Shown piece after piece: positions 36,690 to 45,591 of a DNA stretch of 64,000 bases. Location: the NCBI RefSeq assembly GCF_014083985.1, contig NZ_CP046907.1, positions 3,262,501-3,326,500 on the forward strand, given 5' to 3'. Origin of the DNA: Streptomyces sp. SCUT-3. Lineage in GTDB: Bacteria > Actinomycetota > Actinomycetes > Streptomycetales > Streptomycetaceae. A program made the translations under genes and the position numbers. Position 1 is the stretch's first letter. Each line of letters begins with the position of its first letter. The notes below the pieces were generated by a model, which was given only the letters and a program-made list of their open reading frames with translations, made no database searches and was not told the DNA's origin.

Positions 36690-37654
36690 GCGGCGAGGCG
36701 GGCACCGGGACCGGGGCCGCGCCCGGGGCCGCGTCCGGGGCCGCGTCCGGGACCGGGGCGGCGCCCGGCACGGGCCCGGCGCGGGGGAAGGTCAAGGGCT
36801 TCCTGCGGGTGGTGATGATCGAGCACTCGGTCTTCGCCCTGCCCTTCGCCTACATCGCGTCCCTGACCGCGATGTTCCTGGCCGACTCCCGGGTCCACTG
36901 GACCGAGCTGCTGCTGGTCACCGTCGCCATGGTGGGCATGCGGACCTTCGCGATGGCGGCGAACCGGATCATCGACCGGGAGATCGACGCCCGCAACCCG
37001 CGCACCGCCGGCCGCGAACTGGTCACCGGCGCGGTGTCGGTGCGCACCGCCTGGACCGGCGCCCTGGCGGCGCTGGCCGTCTTCCTGGCCGCCGCGGCGC
37101 TGCTCAACCCGCTGTGCCTGATGCTGGCACCGCTCGCCGTGGTGCCGATGGTGGTCTACCCCTACGGCAAGCGGTTCACGAACTTCCCGCACGCGATCCT
37201 GGGCCTGGCCCAGGCGATCGGCCCGGTCGGCGCCTGGCTGGCGGTGACCGGGGCCTGGTCGTGGGAGGCGGTGGTCCTGGGGCTGGCGGTCGGCGTCTGG
37301 ATCGGCGGTTTCGACCTGATCTTCGCCTGCCAGGACGTGGCCGCCGACCGGGCGCACGGCGTGAAGTCGGTGCCGGCCCGGTTCGGCATCGCGGCCGCCC
37401 TGTACGGCGCACGGGCCTGCCACGCGGTGACCATGGGCCTGCTGGCCTGGTACGGGCTGCTCACCGGGGCCGGCGCCCTGTGGTGGGCCGGGCTCGCGGT
37501 GGCGGCGGCGGCCTTCGTCTACGAGCACTCCATCGTGCGGCCGGGGGACCTCTCCCGGCTCAACCGGGCGTTCTTCACGGTCAACGGCGTGATCGGGATC
37601 GTGCTGTTCGTGTTCGCCCTGCTGGACCTGGTGGTGCGCGGCCTCGGCGTGTGA
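36686..37654 (+). CDS. mqnP: menaquinone prenyltransferase MqnP (UbiA family)
   Basis: 322 residues. Membrane prenyltransferase that attaches the isoprenoid chain to 1,4-dihydroxy-6-naphthoate. First Asp motif AANRIIDREIDARNPRTAGR and second DVAADRAHGVKSVPARFG, with seven or more helices between and after. The N-terminus (about 33 residues) is a Gly/Ala/Ser repeat. Called MqnP because it lies between the UbiD-like and UbiX-like genes of the futalosine pathway. GTG start overlapping the upstream stop. Confidence 0.92.
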   Translation: MSGEAGTGTGAAPGAASGAASGTGAAPGTGPARGKVKGFLRVVMIEHSVFALPFAYIASLTAMFLADSRVHWTELLLVTVAMVGMRTFAMAANRIIDREIDARNPRTAGRELVTGAVSVRTAWTGALAALAVFLAAAALLNPLCLMLAPLAVVPMVVYPYGKRFTNFPHAILGLAQAIGPVGAWLAVTGAWSWEAVVLGLAVGVWIGGFDLIFACQDVAADRAHGVKSVPARFGIAAALYGARACHAVTMGLLAWYGLLTGAGALWWAGLAVAAAAFVYEHSIVRPGDLSRLNRAFFTVNGVIGIVLFVFALLDLVVRGLGV

Positions 37655-37672
37655 GCCGCGCCGGGCCGGGGC

Positions 37673-37698
37673 GTGCCGGGTGTGCCGGGTGTGCCGGG
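37673..37698. repeat. 9-bp tandem repeat after mqnP
   Basis: Unit GTGCCGGGT, 2.9 copies, starting 18 bp after the mqnP stop and lying between convergent genes. Confidence 0.85.
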
Positions 37699-37746
37699 CC
37701 CGGTGCGGTCCGGAACCGGGAGGGCCGGGCCCGGGGCGGATACGGC

Positions 37747-38352
37747 TCAGCCGGCCACCGGTGCGGACGCCGGAGCGCCGACCGCCCGGCGGCGGAAGAC
37801 GAAGGCCGCGAGCACCCCGCCGGCCAGGCCGAACAGGTGCCCCTGCCAGGAGACGCCCTCCGCGCTGGGCAGCACCCCCCACAGGATCGACCCGTACAGG
37901 ACCGCGACCACGGCGCCGATCGCCACGTCCGTCGGCCGGCGGTCCACGAAGCCCCGCACGACCAGGTAGCCGAACAGGCCGAAGACCAGGCCGGAGGCGC
38001 CGGCGGTGTTGGTGCCGGCCGGGGCGATCAGCCACACGCCCAGCCCGCTGACCACGACGACCAGGCCCGCGATGCCGACGAACCGGCCGATCCCGCGCAG
38101 GGCGGTCAGGAAGCCCAGGACGAGCAGCGGGAGGCTGTTGGCCGCCACGTGCTCGAAGCCGAAATGGGTGAAGGCGGCCGGGACGACGTCGGCGAGCTCG
38201 TCGACGCGGCGCGGCACGATGCCGTAGCCGTCGAGGGAGTGCCCGGAGGCGGTGTCCACGGCCTCCAGGATCCACAGCAGCGCCACCATGCCGAGCATCA
38301 GCAGCCCCGCGGCCTTCGCCCCGCCGGGCCTCGTCGTCGTTCGGTGTGCCAC
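37747..38352 (-). CDS. rhomboid-family intramembrane serine protease
   Basis: 201 residues from GTG. Six predicted helices. Catalytic serine in GASGLVFGLFGYL (GxSG) and catalytic His in WQGHLFGLAGGVLAAF. FEHVAANSLPLLVLG is the conserved helix-2 block with His and Asn of the oxyanion hole. It cleaves transmembrane substrates within the membrane; the target is unknown. It lies antisense within the menaquinone cluster. Confidence 0.9.
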   Translation of the reverse strand: MAHRTTTRPGGAKAAGLLMLGMVALLWILEAVDTASGHSLDGYGIVPRRVDELADVVPAAFTHFGFEHVAANSLPLLVLGFLTALRGIGRFVGIAGLVVVVSGLGVWLIAPAGTNTAGASGLVFGLFGYLVVRGFVDRRPTDVAIGAVVAVLYGSILWGVLPSAEGVSWQGHLFGLAGGVLAAFVFRRRAVGAPASAPVAG

Positions 38353-38469
38353 GGCCAGTCCCCCGGTTCCGAGCGGTCGGTGCGCGCCCGCGCACTTCCT
38401 TACACCGTAGAGAACGCCCGCGGCATCTGTCCGGGTTCCGTCGGACACCTGCCGGGATAGGCTCGCGGA

Positions 38470-39222
38470 GTGGAGCAGCACGACCGGTCCGGCCCCCGAG
38501 GCCGGCACGAGCAGCACGAGCAGTCCGGACGGCACGGGGATCCCGGACGGCAGGAGCGGGACGGCCGCGGCGGCCGGGTCCGCCGTCCGTGGGTCGTCGG
38601 GGTCTCCGGCGCGTCCGGCACCCCCTACGCGGCCGCGACGCTGCGCGCGCTGCTGGACGCCGGCGAGGCGGTGGACCTGGTGGTCAGCCGGGCGGCCCGG
38701 CTGACCGTCCTGGACGAGACGGGAATCTCCTTCCGGGACGGGCACTGGCGCGACGACCTCGCCGGCTGGCTCGCCCGCGGCGCCGACGGCAAGGACCACT
38801 TCGCCCCGGACCTGTCCGACGTGCGGTACTGGCCCGCCGGGGACCTGGCGGCCGGCCCCTCCAGCGGCTCGTACCCGGCCAAGGGCATGATCGTCGTCCC
38901 CGCCAGCACCGCGTCGGTGGCCGGGATCGCGCTGGGCCTGTCCAAGGACCTGCTGCAGCGCGCGGCGAGCGTGACGCTCAAGGAGCGCAGGGCGCTGGTG
39001 GTCGCGGTCCGCGAGACCCCGCTGTCCGGGCCGACGCTGCGGCAGATGGTGGCGCTGGACGAGGCGGGCGCGGTGGTGCTGCCGGTCTCGCCCGGCTTCT
39101 ACGCCGGCGCCTCGCACATCCAGGACCTGGTGGACTTCGTGGCCGGCCGGATCCTGGACGCGGTGGGGGTGCCGCACGCGCTGTACCGCAGGTGGGAGGG
39201 CGAACTCGGCGCCCACGGCTGA
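38470..39222 (+). CDS. UbiX-like flavin prenyltransferase
   Basis: 250 residues from GTG. Makes prenylated FMN, the cofactor of the UbiD-family decarboxylase encoded 1.8 kb upstream. FMN-binding block WVVGVSGASGTPYAAATLRAL, then LVVSRAARLTV, the GSYPAKGMIVVPASTASVAGIALGLSKDLLQRAASV core and PVSPGFYAGASHIQDLVDF. The first 40 residues are a His/Gln/Arg-rich disordered extension (EQHDRSGPRGRHEQHEQSG), unusual for UbiX. Confidence 0.93.
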   Translation: MEQHDRSGPRGRHEQHEQSGRHGDPGRQERDGRGGRVRRPWVVGVSGASGTPYAAATLRALLDAGEAVDLVVSRAARLTVLDETGISFRDGHWRDDLAGWLARGADGKDHFAPDLSDVRYWPAGDLAAGPSSGSYPAKGMIVVPASTASVAGIALGLSKDLLQRAASVTLKERRALVVAVRETPLSGPTLRQMVALDEAGAVVLPVSPGFYAGASHIQDLVDFVAGRILDAVGVPHALYRRWEGELGAHG

Positions 39223-39316
39223 TCCGTGGGCAGGGGAATGGTGGGCGGGACGGCCCGCTTGCCTTAGATTCTCTATCGGAATCCGGATTCGTGGTGAGAA
39301 CGAAAGGCTCCAGCTC

Positions 39317-39772
39317 ATGGACGCGGTGGACAGGCAGCTCATCCAGGCCCTGCGCGAGAACGGCCGGGCCTCCTACGCGGAGCTGGGCCGTCTGGTGGGA
39401 CTCTCCGGTCCCAGCGTGACGGACCGCATCAACCGCCTCGAACAGGCCGGGGTGATCACCGGCTACCGGGCCACCGTCGACCCCGCCTCCCTCGGACTGG
39501 GCGTGACCGCCCTGGTCGGCCTGCAGCTGTCGGACGCCGCCGACCACGAGGAGGTCGCCGAGCGGCTGCGCGACCTAGACGAGATCGAGGACTGCTGGTT
39601 CATCGCCGGGGACGACTCCTACATGCTCAAGGTCCGCGTGGCGAACGTGGACGGCCTGGAGAACACGATCCGCAGGCTCACCGGCACCAAGGGCGTCTCC
39701 CGCACCCGTACCACCGTCGTGCTCTCCGCCAAGTGGGAGAGCCGGGTCGGGCCGCTGCCGGAGAACGTCTGA
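39317..39772 (+). CDS. Lrp/AsnC-family regulator
   Basis: 151 residues. N-terminal helix-turn-helix (MDAVDRQLIQALRENGRASYAELGRLVGLSGPSVTDRINRLE) and C-terminal RAM ligand-binding domain (ALVGLQLSDAADH, CWFIAGDDSYMLKVRV). It is located between the UbiX-like and mqnE genes, so it may tune menaquinone or amino-acid metabolism. Target and effector are unknown. Confidence 0.92.
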   Translation: MDAVDRQLIQALRENGRASYAELGRLVGLSGPSVTDRINRLEQAGVITGYRATVDPASLGLGVTALVGLQLSDAADHEEVAERLRDLDEIEDCWFIAGDDSYMLKVRVANVDGLENTIRRLTGTKGVSRTRTTVVLSAKWESRVGPLPENV

Positions 39773-39897
39773 CGGGACCGCCGGGCGGGTGCAGGACGGC
39801 CGCCGGGCGGGTGCCCGGGTGGGTGCCCGGAGGCCCGGGGGCGGAGGAGTACGCTCAAGGCTGCTGTACGCAGGAGGACGATGTGGAGGACGGGCGC

Positions 39898-41061
39898 ATG
39901 GACGCTGGGCTCAAGCGCGAGCTGGAGGCAAAGGTCTTCGCCGGTGAGCGGCTGACCCGTGAGGACGGCATCGCCCTCTACGAGTCCGACGACCTGGCCT
40001 GGCTCGGCGGTCTGGCGCACCACGTGCGGACGCAGAAGAACGGCGACGCCGTCTACTTCAACGTCAACCGCCACCTGAACATGACGAACGTGTGCACCGC
40101 CTCGTGCGCCTACTGCTCGTTCCAGCGCAAGCCGGGCGAGAAGGACGCGTACACGATGCGCATCGAGGAGGCCGTCCGCCTCGCCAAGGCGATGGAGAAC
40201 GAGAACCTCACCGAGCTGCACATCGTCAACGGCCTGCACCCCACCCTGCCGTGGCGCTACTACCCGCGCTCCCTCAAGGCCCTCAAGGAGGCGCTGCCGA
40301 ACGTCTCCCTCAAGGCGTTCACCGCCACCGAGATCCACCACTTCGAGACGATCTCCGGCCTGTCCGCCTCGGAGATCCTCGACGAGCTGATCGAGGCCGG
40401 CCTGGAGTCGCTGACCGGCGGCGGCGCGGAGATCTTCGACTGGGAGGTGCGGCAGCACATCGTCGACCACCGCACCCACTGGGAGGACTGGTCGCGCATC
40501 CACCGCCTGGCGCACTCCAAGGGCCTCAAGACTCCGAGCACCATGCTCTACGGCCACATCGAGGAGCCGCGCCACCGCGTGGACCACGTGCTGCGGCTGC
40601 GCGAGCTGCAGGACGAGACCGGCGGCTTCCAGGTCTTCATCCCGCTGCGCTACCAGCACGACTTCGTCGACATGAAGGACGGCAAGGTCCGCAACCGGCT
40701 CCAGGCCCGCACCACCATGGCGACCGGCGCCGAGGCGCTGAAGGTCTTCGCCGTCTCCCGGCTGCTCTTCGACAACGTGCCGCACGTCAAGGCGTTCTGG
40801 GTCATGCACGGCCTGTCCACCACGCAGCTGGCGCTCAACCACGGCGCCGACGACATGGACGGCTCGGTCGTCGAGTACAAGATCACCCACGACGCGGACA
40901 GCTACGGCACCCCCGACAAGCTCACCCGCGAGGACCTGCTGGGGCTCATTCGCGACGCCGGCTTCCGCCCGGTGGAGCGCAACACCCGCTACGAGACGGT
41001 GCGCGAGTACCCGGGGCCGGACCCCGACCGCCGGGAGTCGCCGCAGCCCATGCGGGTCTGA
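39898..41061 (+). CDS. mqnE: aminofutalosine synthase MqnE
   Basis: 387 residues. Radical SAM enzyme that adds the adenosyl radical to the MqnA product, giving aminofutalosine. The [4Fe-4S] motif is CTASCAYCSFQRKPGEKDAY (CxxxCxxC). GLHPTLPWRYY, SLKAFTATEIHHFE, GAEIFDWEVRQHI and VFIPLRYQHDF match the MqnE/MqnC family. ATG start; an upstream ATG in GACGATGTGGAGG is possible. Confidence 0.95.
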   Translation: MDAGLKRELEAKVFAGERLTREDGIALYESDDLAWLGGLAHHVRTQKNGDAVYFNVNRHLNMTNVCTASCAYCSFQRKPGEKDAYTMRIEEAVRLAKAMENENLTELHIVNGLHPTLPWRYYPRSLKALKEALPNVSLKAFTATEIHHFETISGLSASEILDELIEAGLESLTGGGAEIFDWEVRQHIVDHRTHWEDWSRIHRLAHSKGLKTPSTMLYGHIEEPRHRVDHVLRLRELQDETGGFQVFIPLRYQHDFVDMKDGKVRNRLQARTTMATGAEALKVFAVSRLLFDNVPHVKAFWVMHGLSTTQLALNHGADDMDGSVVEYKITHDADSYGTPDKLTREDLLGLIRDAGFRPVERNTRYETVREYPGPDPDRRESPQPMRV

Positions 41062-41102
41062 ACCGCCGCCCCTCCGGGGGCGCGACGCCGGCGCCGAGGG
41101 GC

Positions 41103-41129
41103 CCCGGCGGGCCCGGCGGGCCCGGCGGG
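41103..41129. repeat. 9-bp tandem repeat after mqnE
   Basis: Unit CCCGGCGGG, three perfect copies, 42 bp after the mqnE stop. Each unit is itself nearly palindromic. Confidence 0.85.
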
Positions 41130-41205
41130 ACCCTCGCGCCGGGTACGTCCGGGCCCGTGTTTCACTTGAAGTGCCGAACCGCATCCCCAGGACGGAAGAG
41201 TCGAA

Positions 41206-41520
41206 GTGAGCAGCAAGTCGCACGCCGCCCTCCGCTACACCGCGATGCGCCTGGGCGTCTTCGTCCTGTGCTTCTTCGCCGTGTGGGCCCTGACCGCCTT
41301 CGGGATCCTCCCGGCCGGTGTCGGCGAGTCCAATTTCCTGTGGGTGATCCTCCTCGCCCTGGTGATCTCCGCACCCCTCAGCTACGTGCTGCTGCGCAGG
41401 CAGCGCGAGGAGATGTCGGTGCAGATCGCGGAGCGGATGGAGAACACCAAGCAGCGCATCGCCGCCAACCGCAGCCAGGAGGACGAGGCCGACGACGCCG
41501 CCAGGAACACCCGCGGCTGA
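41206..41520 (+). CDS. DUF4229 small membrane protein
   Basis: 104 residues from GTG, with GGACGGAAG upstream. Two transmembrane helices (RLGVFVLCFFAVWALTAFGIL and FLWVILLALVISAPLSYVLL) are followed by the charged cytoplasmic tail RRQREEMSVQIAERMENTKQR. This is the DUF4229 family, restricted to actinobacteria and found next to mqnE in streptomycetes. Function unknown. A terminator hairpin follows directly. Confidence 0.88.
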   Translation: MSSKSHAALRYTAMRLGVFVLCFFAVWALTAFGILPAGVGESNFLWVILLALVISAPLSYVLLRRQREEMSVQIAERMENTKQRIAANRSQEDEADDAARNTRG

Positions 41521-41542
41521 GACCCGCATCACAGCGCAACTG

Positions 41543-41578
41543 CGCCCCGCCGTGGAATGAACGTCCACGAGCGGGGCG
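41543..41578 (+). terminator. terminator after the DUF4229 gene
   Basis: Stem CGCCCCGC-CGTGGA / TCCACG-A-GCGGGGCG, 14 bp with a single bulged A, 7-nt loop, followed by TTGGTGCTTT. Confidence 0.8.
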
Positions 41579-41701
41579 TTGGTGCTTTCCCGAAGGTGTG
41601 AACCACAGTCGGCCTTCGAACGCATCGGATTTCGCTGTTGCCGTGACAGACACCCTCTTCAGCGGCACGTCGGCGGACCCCCGCCACCCCCTGGAGGACC
41701 C

Positions 41702-43033
41702 GTGACACCGACCGCTCCCGAGCCCGGTCCGTCCGTACCGCGGACGCGCACACGCATGCCCCGGGTGCCCTTCTGGGCGCAGATCGTCGCCGGCCTCGTC
41801 CTGGGCGTCCTGCTCGGCTGGATCGCCCGGAGCAGCGACACGGCCTGGCTGACCACCGCCCTGGAGAAGACCGGCGGCATCTTCGTCCAGCTGCTGAAAC
41901 TGGTCGTGGCCCCCCTGGTCTTCGCCGCCATCGTGGTGAGCATCACCAACCTGCGCAACGTCACCGACGCGGCCCGCCTCGCCACCCGCACCCTCCTGTG
42001 GTTCCTGGTCACCTCGCTGATCGCCGTGCTCATCGGCATCGGCCTGGGCCTGGCCACCGACCCGGGCGCCGGCACCGGCCTGACCCCGGCCGACGGCTCG
42101 AAGCCCGAGACCACCGGCTCATGGCTGGACTTCCTCACCGGCATCGTCCCCACCGACGTGATCACGCCGTTCACCGAGCTGAAGGTGCTGCAGATCGTCT
42201 TCATGGCCGCCGTCACCGGCGCCGCCCTGCTGAAGATCGGCGAGAAGGCCCGCCCCCTGCTCATCCTGGGCGAGTCCGTGCTGGAACTGCTGCAGAAGGC
42301 CCTGTGGTGGGTCATCCGGCTCGCCCCGCTCGGCACCCTCGGCCTGATCGGCAACGCGGTGGCCACCTACGGCTGGGACCTCGTGCGGCCCTACGCGACC
42401 TTCACCGTCGACGTCTACGTCGGCTGCGCCCTGGTGATGTTCGTCGTCTACCCGCTGCTGCTGGCCGTGTTCGCCCGGGTCAGCCCGCTGCAGTTCTTCA
42501 AGGGGGCCTGGCCGGCCATCCAGCTCGCCTTCGTGTCCCGTTCCTCGGTCGGCACCATGCCGCTCACCAAGCGGGTCACCGAGCGCCTCGGCGTTCCGGC
42601 CGAGTACGCCTCCTTCGCCGTGCCGTTCGGCTCCACCACCAAGATGGACGGCTGCGCCGCCGTCTACCCGGCGCTCGCGGCGATCTTCGTGGCCGAGGTC
42701 TTCGGCATCGACCTCGGCGTCGCCGACTACGTGCTCATCGCCTTCGTCTCGGTCGTCGGGTCCGCGGCCACCGCCGGCCTCACCGGCGCCACCGTGATGC
42801 TCACCCTGACCCTGTCCACGCTGGGCCTGCCGCTGGAGGGCGTCGGCCTGCTGATGGCCGTCGACCCGATCCTGGACATGATGCGCACCGCGACCAACGT
42901 CGCCGGCCAAGCGGCCGTGCCGGTCGTCGTCGCGGCCCGCGAGGGGATCCTGGACCGCGAGGCGTACGGCAGCGCCCACACCTCCCCGCTGGACGACGAG
43001 CCCGCGGGCGCGCCCGCCCCGCAGGCCGCCTGA
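41702..43033 (+). CDS. dicarboxylate/amino-acid:cation symporter (DAACS family)
   Basis: 443 residues from GTG behind GGAGG. Sodium- or proton-coupled transporter of the GltP/DctA family for glutamate, aspartate or C4-dicarboxylates. Family blocks: FVQLLKLVVAPLVFAAIV, the hairpin-loop serines SRSSVGTMPLT, the helix-7 motif FGSTTKMDGCAAVYPALAA (variant of NMDGT) and the helix-8 aspartate region AVDPILDMMRTATNVAGQ. Eight helices and two re-entrant loops are expected. It has its own promoter and terminator and is unrelated to the menaquinone genes around it. Confidence 0.92.
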   Translation: MTPTAPEPGPSVPRTRTRMPRVPFWAQIVAGLVLGVLLGWIARSSDTAWLTTALEKTGGIFVQLLKLVVAPLVFAAIVVSITNLRNVTDAARLATRTLLWFLVTSLIAVLIGIGLGLATDPGAGTGLTPADGSKPETTGSWLDFLTGIVPTDVITPFTELKVLQIVFMAAVTGAALLKIGEKARPLLILGESVLELLQKALWWVIRLAPLGTLGLIGNAVATYGWDLVRPYATFTVDVYVGCALVMFVVYPLLLAVFARVSPLQFFKGAWPAIQLAFVSRSSVGTMPLTKRVTERLGVPAEYASFAVPFGSTTKMDGCAAVYPALAAIFVAEVFGIDLGVADYVLIAFVSVVGSAATAGLTGATVMLTLTLSTLGLPLEGVGLLMAVDPILDMMRTATNVAGQAAVPVVVAAREGILDREAYGSAHTSPLDDEPAGAPAPQAA

Positions 43034-43077
43034 CGGCCCCCGGGCACTCCCCGCCCGGTCCCGCCCGGGCCCGCCCG

Positions 43078-43120
43078 CCGGCCCCGGTCCGCCCCCGCCG
43101 CGGGAGCGGACCGGGGCCGG
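43078..43120 (+). terminator. terminator after the symporter gene
   Basis: Perfect 15-bp arms CCGGCCCCGGTCCGC / GCGGACCGGGGCCGG with a 13-nt loop. Confidence 0.82.
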
Positions 43121-43175
43121 GCCGCGGGACCCGTAAGCTGACACGACGTTGGACCGGCCTGCGGAGGTTGCGGAG

Positions 43176-43871
43176 TTGGGCGGTAGGAAGCGGGTGCCCC
43201 GGCACGTGCGCGAGCAGCAGATGCTCGACGCGGCGGTGCGCACCTTCGCGGAACGCGGCTACCGGGCCGCCTCCATGGACGACATTGCCGAGGCCGCGGG
43301 CGTCTCCAAACCGCTGGTGTACCTGTACCTGAACTCCAAGGAAGACCTGTTCACCGCCTGCATCCGCCGGGAGTCCGACGCCCTGGAGGCGGCCGTGCGG
43401 GCGGCGGTCGAACCCGGCGCGGCCCCCGACCGGCAACTGTGGAAAGGACTGCACGGGTTCTTCTCCCACGTCGCCGATCACCCGTACGGGTGGGCCGTCC
43501 TCCACCGGCAGGCCCGCACCCACGGTGAGCCGTTCGCCGCGGAGGTCCAGCTGCTGCGGGACAAGCTGGTCGACCTGGTGACCGGCCTGATAGCGGACGC
43601 CTTCAGCCGCGCCGCGGTGCCCGCCGCCGATCCCGCCCCCGATCCCGACTCCGCCGCCGATCCCGCCTCCGGCTCCGCCCCCGGGGGGCTGCCCGAGGAG
43701 GAGGTCGCCGCGCTGGCGCACGCCCTGGTCGGGGCGGCGGAGTCCCTGGCGATCCGGGAGAACGGCAGGCCCGGCCGGTCGGCCGAGGACGCCACGTCGA
43801 CGCTGATGAACTTCGCCTGGGCCGGCCTGGACGGCCTCATGAACGGACGGCGCTGGTCGCCGGACCGCTGA
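43176..43871 (+). CDS. TetR-family repressor
   Basis: 231 residues if started at the TTG that follows GGAGG at 8-bp spacing; a TTG 27 bp upstream is in frame but has no ribosome site. N-terminal HTH: MLDAAVRTFAERGYRAASM, DIAEAAGVSKPLVYLYLNSKEDLF. The C-terminal ligand domain contains an insert of acidic Pro/Ala/Asp repeats (about 155-185) encoded by short tandem repeats. Target unknown; the symporter gene upstream is the nearest candidate. Confidence 0.9.
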   Translation: MGGRKRVPRHVREQQMLDAAVRTFAERGYRAASMDDIAEAAGVSKPLVYLYLNSKEDLFTACIRRESDALEAAVRAAVEPGAAPDRQLWKGLHGFFSHVADHPYGWAVLHRQARTHGEPFAAEVQLLRDKLVDLVTGLIADAFSRAAVPAADPAPDPDSAADPASGSAPGGLPEEEVAALAHALVGAAESLAIRENGRPGRSAEDATSTLMNFAWAGLDGLMNGRRWSPDR

Positions 43872-43938
43872 GGACGGGGGAAGGCCGGAAAGGGCGGTGG
43901 AGTACCGGGGCGGGCGGGGCGCCGGCCGGGCAGTGACC

Positions 43939-43971
43939 GCCGGAAGGGCGCCGGAAGGTCGCCGGAAGGGC
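43939..43971. repeat. 11-bp tandem repeat before the cold-shock gene terminator
   Basis: Units GCCGGAAGGGC, GCCGGAAGGTC and GCCGGAAGGGC lie between convergent genes, adjoining the cold-shock terminator. Confidence 0.8.
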
Positions 43972-43972
43972 A

Positions 43973-44007
43973 GGAGCCCCCGTGCCGACGAGCGGCGCGG
44001 GGGCTCC
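43973..44007 (-). terminator. terminator of the cold-shock gene
   Basis: Arms GGAGCCCCCG / CGGGGGCTCC (10 bp perfect, extendable by one) with a 15-nt loop, 22 bp beyond the stop of the cold-shock gene. Confidence 0.8.
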
Positions 44008-44029
44008 TTGGTGAAGCGGTGAGGCGCGA

Positions 44030-44233
44030 TCAGGCAGGCGTGACGTTCTCGGCCTGCGGGCCCTTCGGGCCCTGCGTGACGTCGAAGGTCACGGGCTGGT
44101 TCTCCTCGAGCGAGCGGAAGCCCGACGCGTTGATCGCGGAGTAGTGGACGAAGACATCGGGACCGCCGCCGTCCTGGGCGATGAAGCCGAAGCCCTTTTC
44201 GGCGTTGAACCACTTGACGGTTCCGGTAGCCAT
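44030..44233 (-). CDS. cold-shock domain protein
   Basis: 67 residues, one OB-fold domain that binds single-stranded RNA/DNA and acts as an RNA chaperone. RNP1 is KGFGFIAQ and RNP2 DVFVHYSAI; both aromatic sets are intact. It starts [17 protein letters not shown] with AAGGAG at ideal spacing. It has a leader of roughly 170-190 nt with several strong hairpins, the usual design for cold-shock genes controlled after transcription starts. Which of the several streptomycete Csp paralogues this is cannot be said. Confidence 0.96.
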   Translation of the reverse strand: MATGTVKWFNAEKGFGFIAQDGGGPDVFVHYSAINASGFRSLEENQPVTFDVTQGPKGPQAENVTPA

Positions 44234-44420
44234 AACATTCTCCTTGGCACAGGGACGCCGGATATTCACCCTGTGCGAATATCCGGTTCGCTGCTGTTTC
44301 CGCCCTGCTCCAGAACCCCCGGGAAGAGCCTGAAAACACAAAACCCTGCGGTCACATGCTCCGCAGGGTTTGAGTACTGCAAGGGAAAGCAAACTGCAAC
44401 TTGCTTCGAGCGTAGCACGG
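44234..44420 (-). promoter_or_regulatory. structured 5' leader of the cold-shock gene
   Basis: In order on the minus strand: (1) a hairpin AAACCCTGCGG / CCGCAGGGTTT (44371-44341, 11 bp, 9-nt loop) followed by TGTGTTTTC, like an intrinsic terminator or attenuator. (2) A perfect 10-bp hairpin CCGGATATTC / GAATATCCGG (44286-44258). Its 9-nt loop contains GCACAGGG, complementary to CCCTGTGC located immediately 3' of the hairpin and next to the AAGGAG ribosome site. The loop and tail can form a pseudoknot or an alternative hairpin. A promoter with TACGCT as -10 (44417-44412) and TTCCAC 17 bp upstream is plausible. Confidence 0.7.
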
Positions 44421-45486
<1,066 letters not shown>

Positions 45487-45591
45487 GCGGAACGGCCCCG
45501 CCGGGCCCCGCCGGGGACCCGGAGAGGCCGAACGGCCCCTGGCGTACGCTGGAGCGGTCGTTGCCCCCTGTCCGGAAGGGACCCTCCCACG

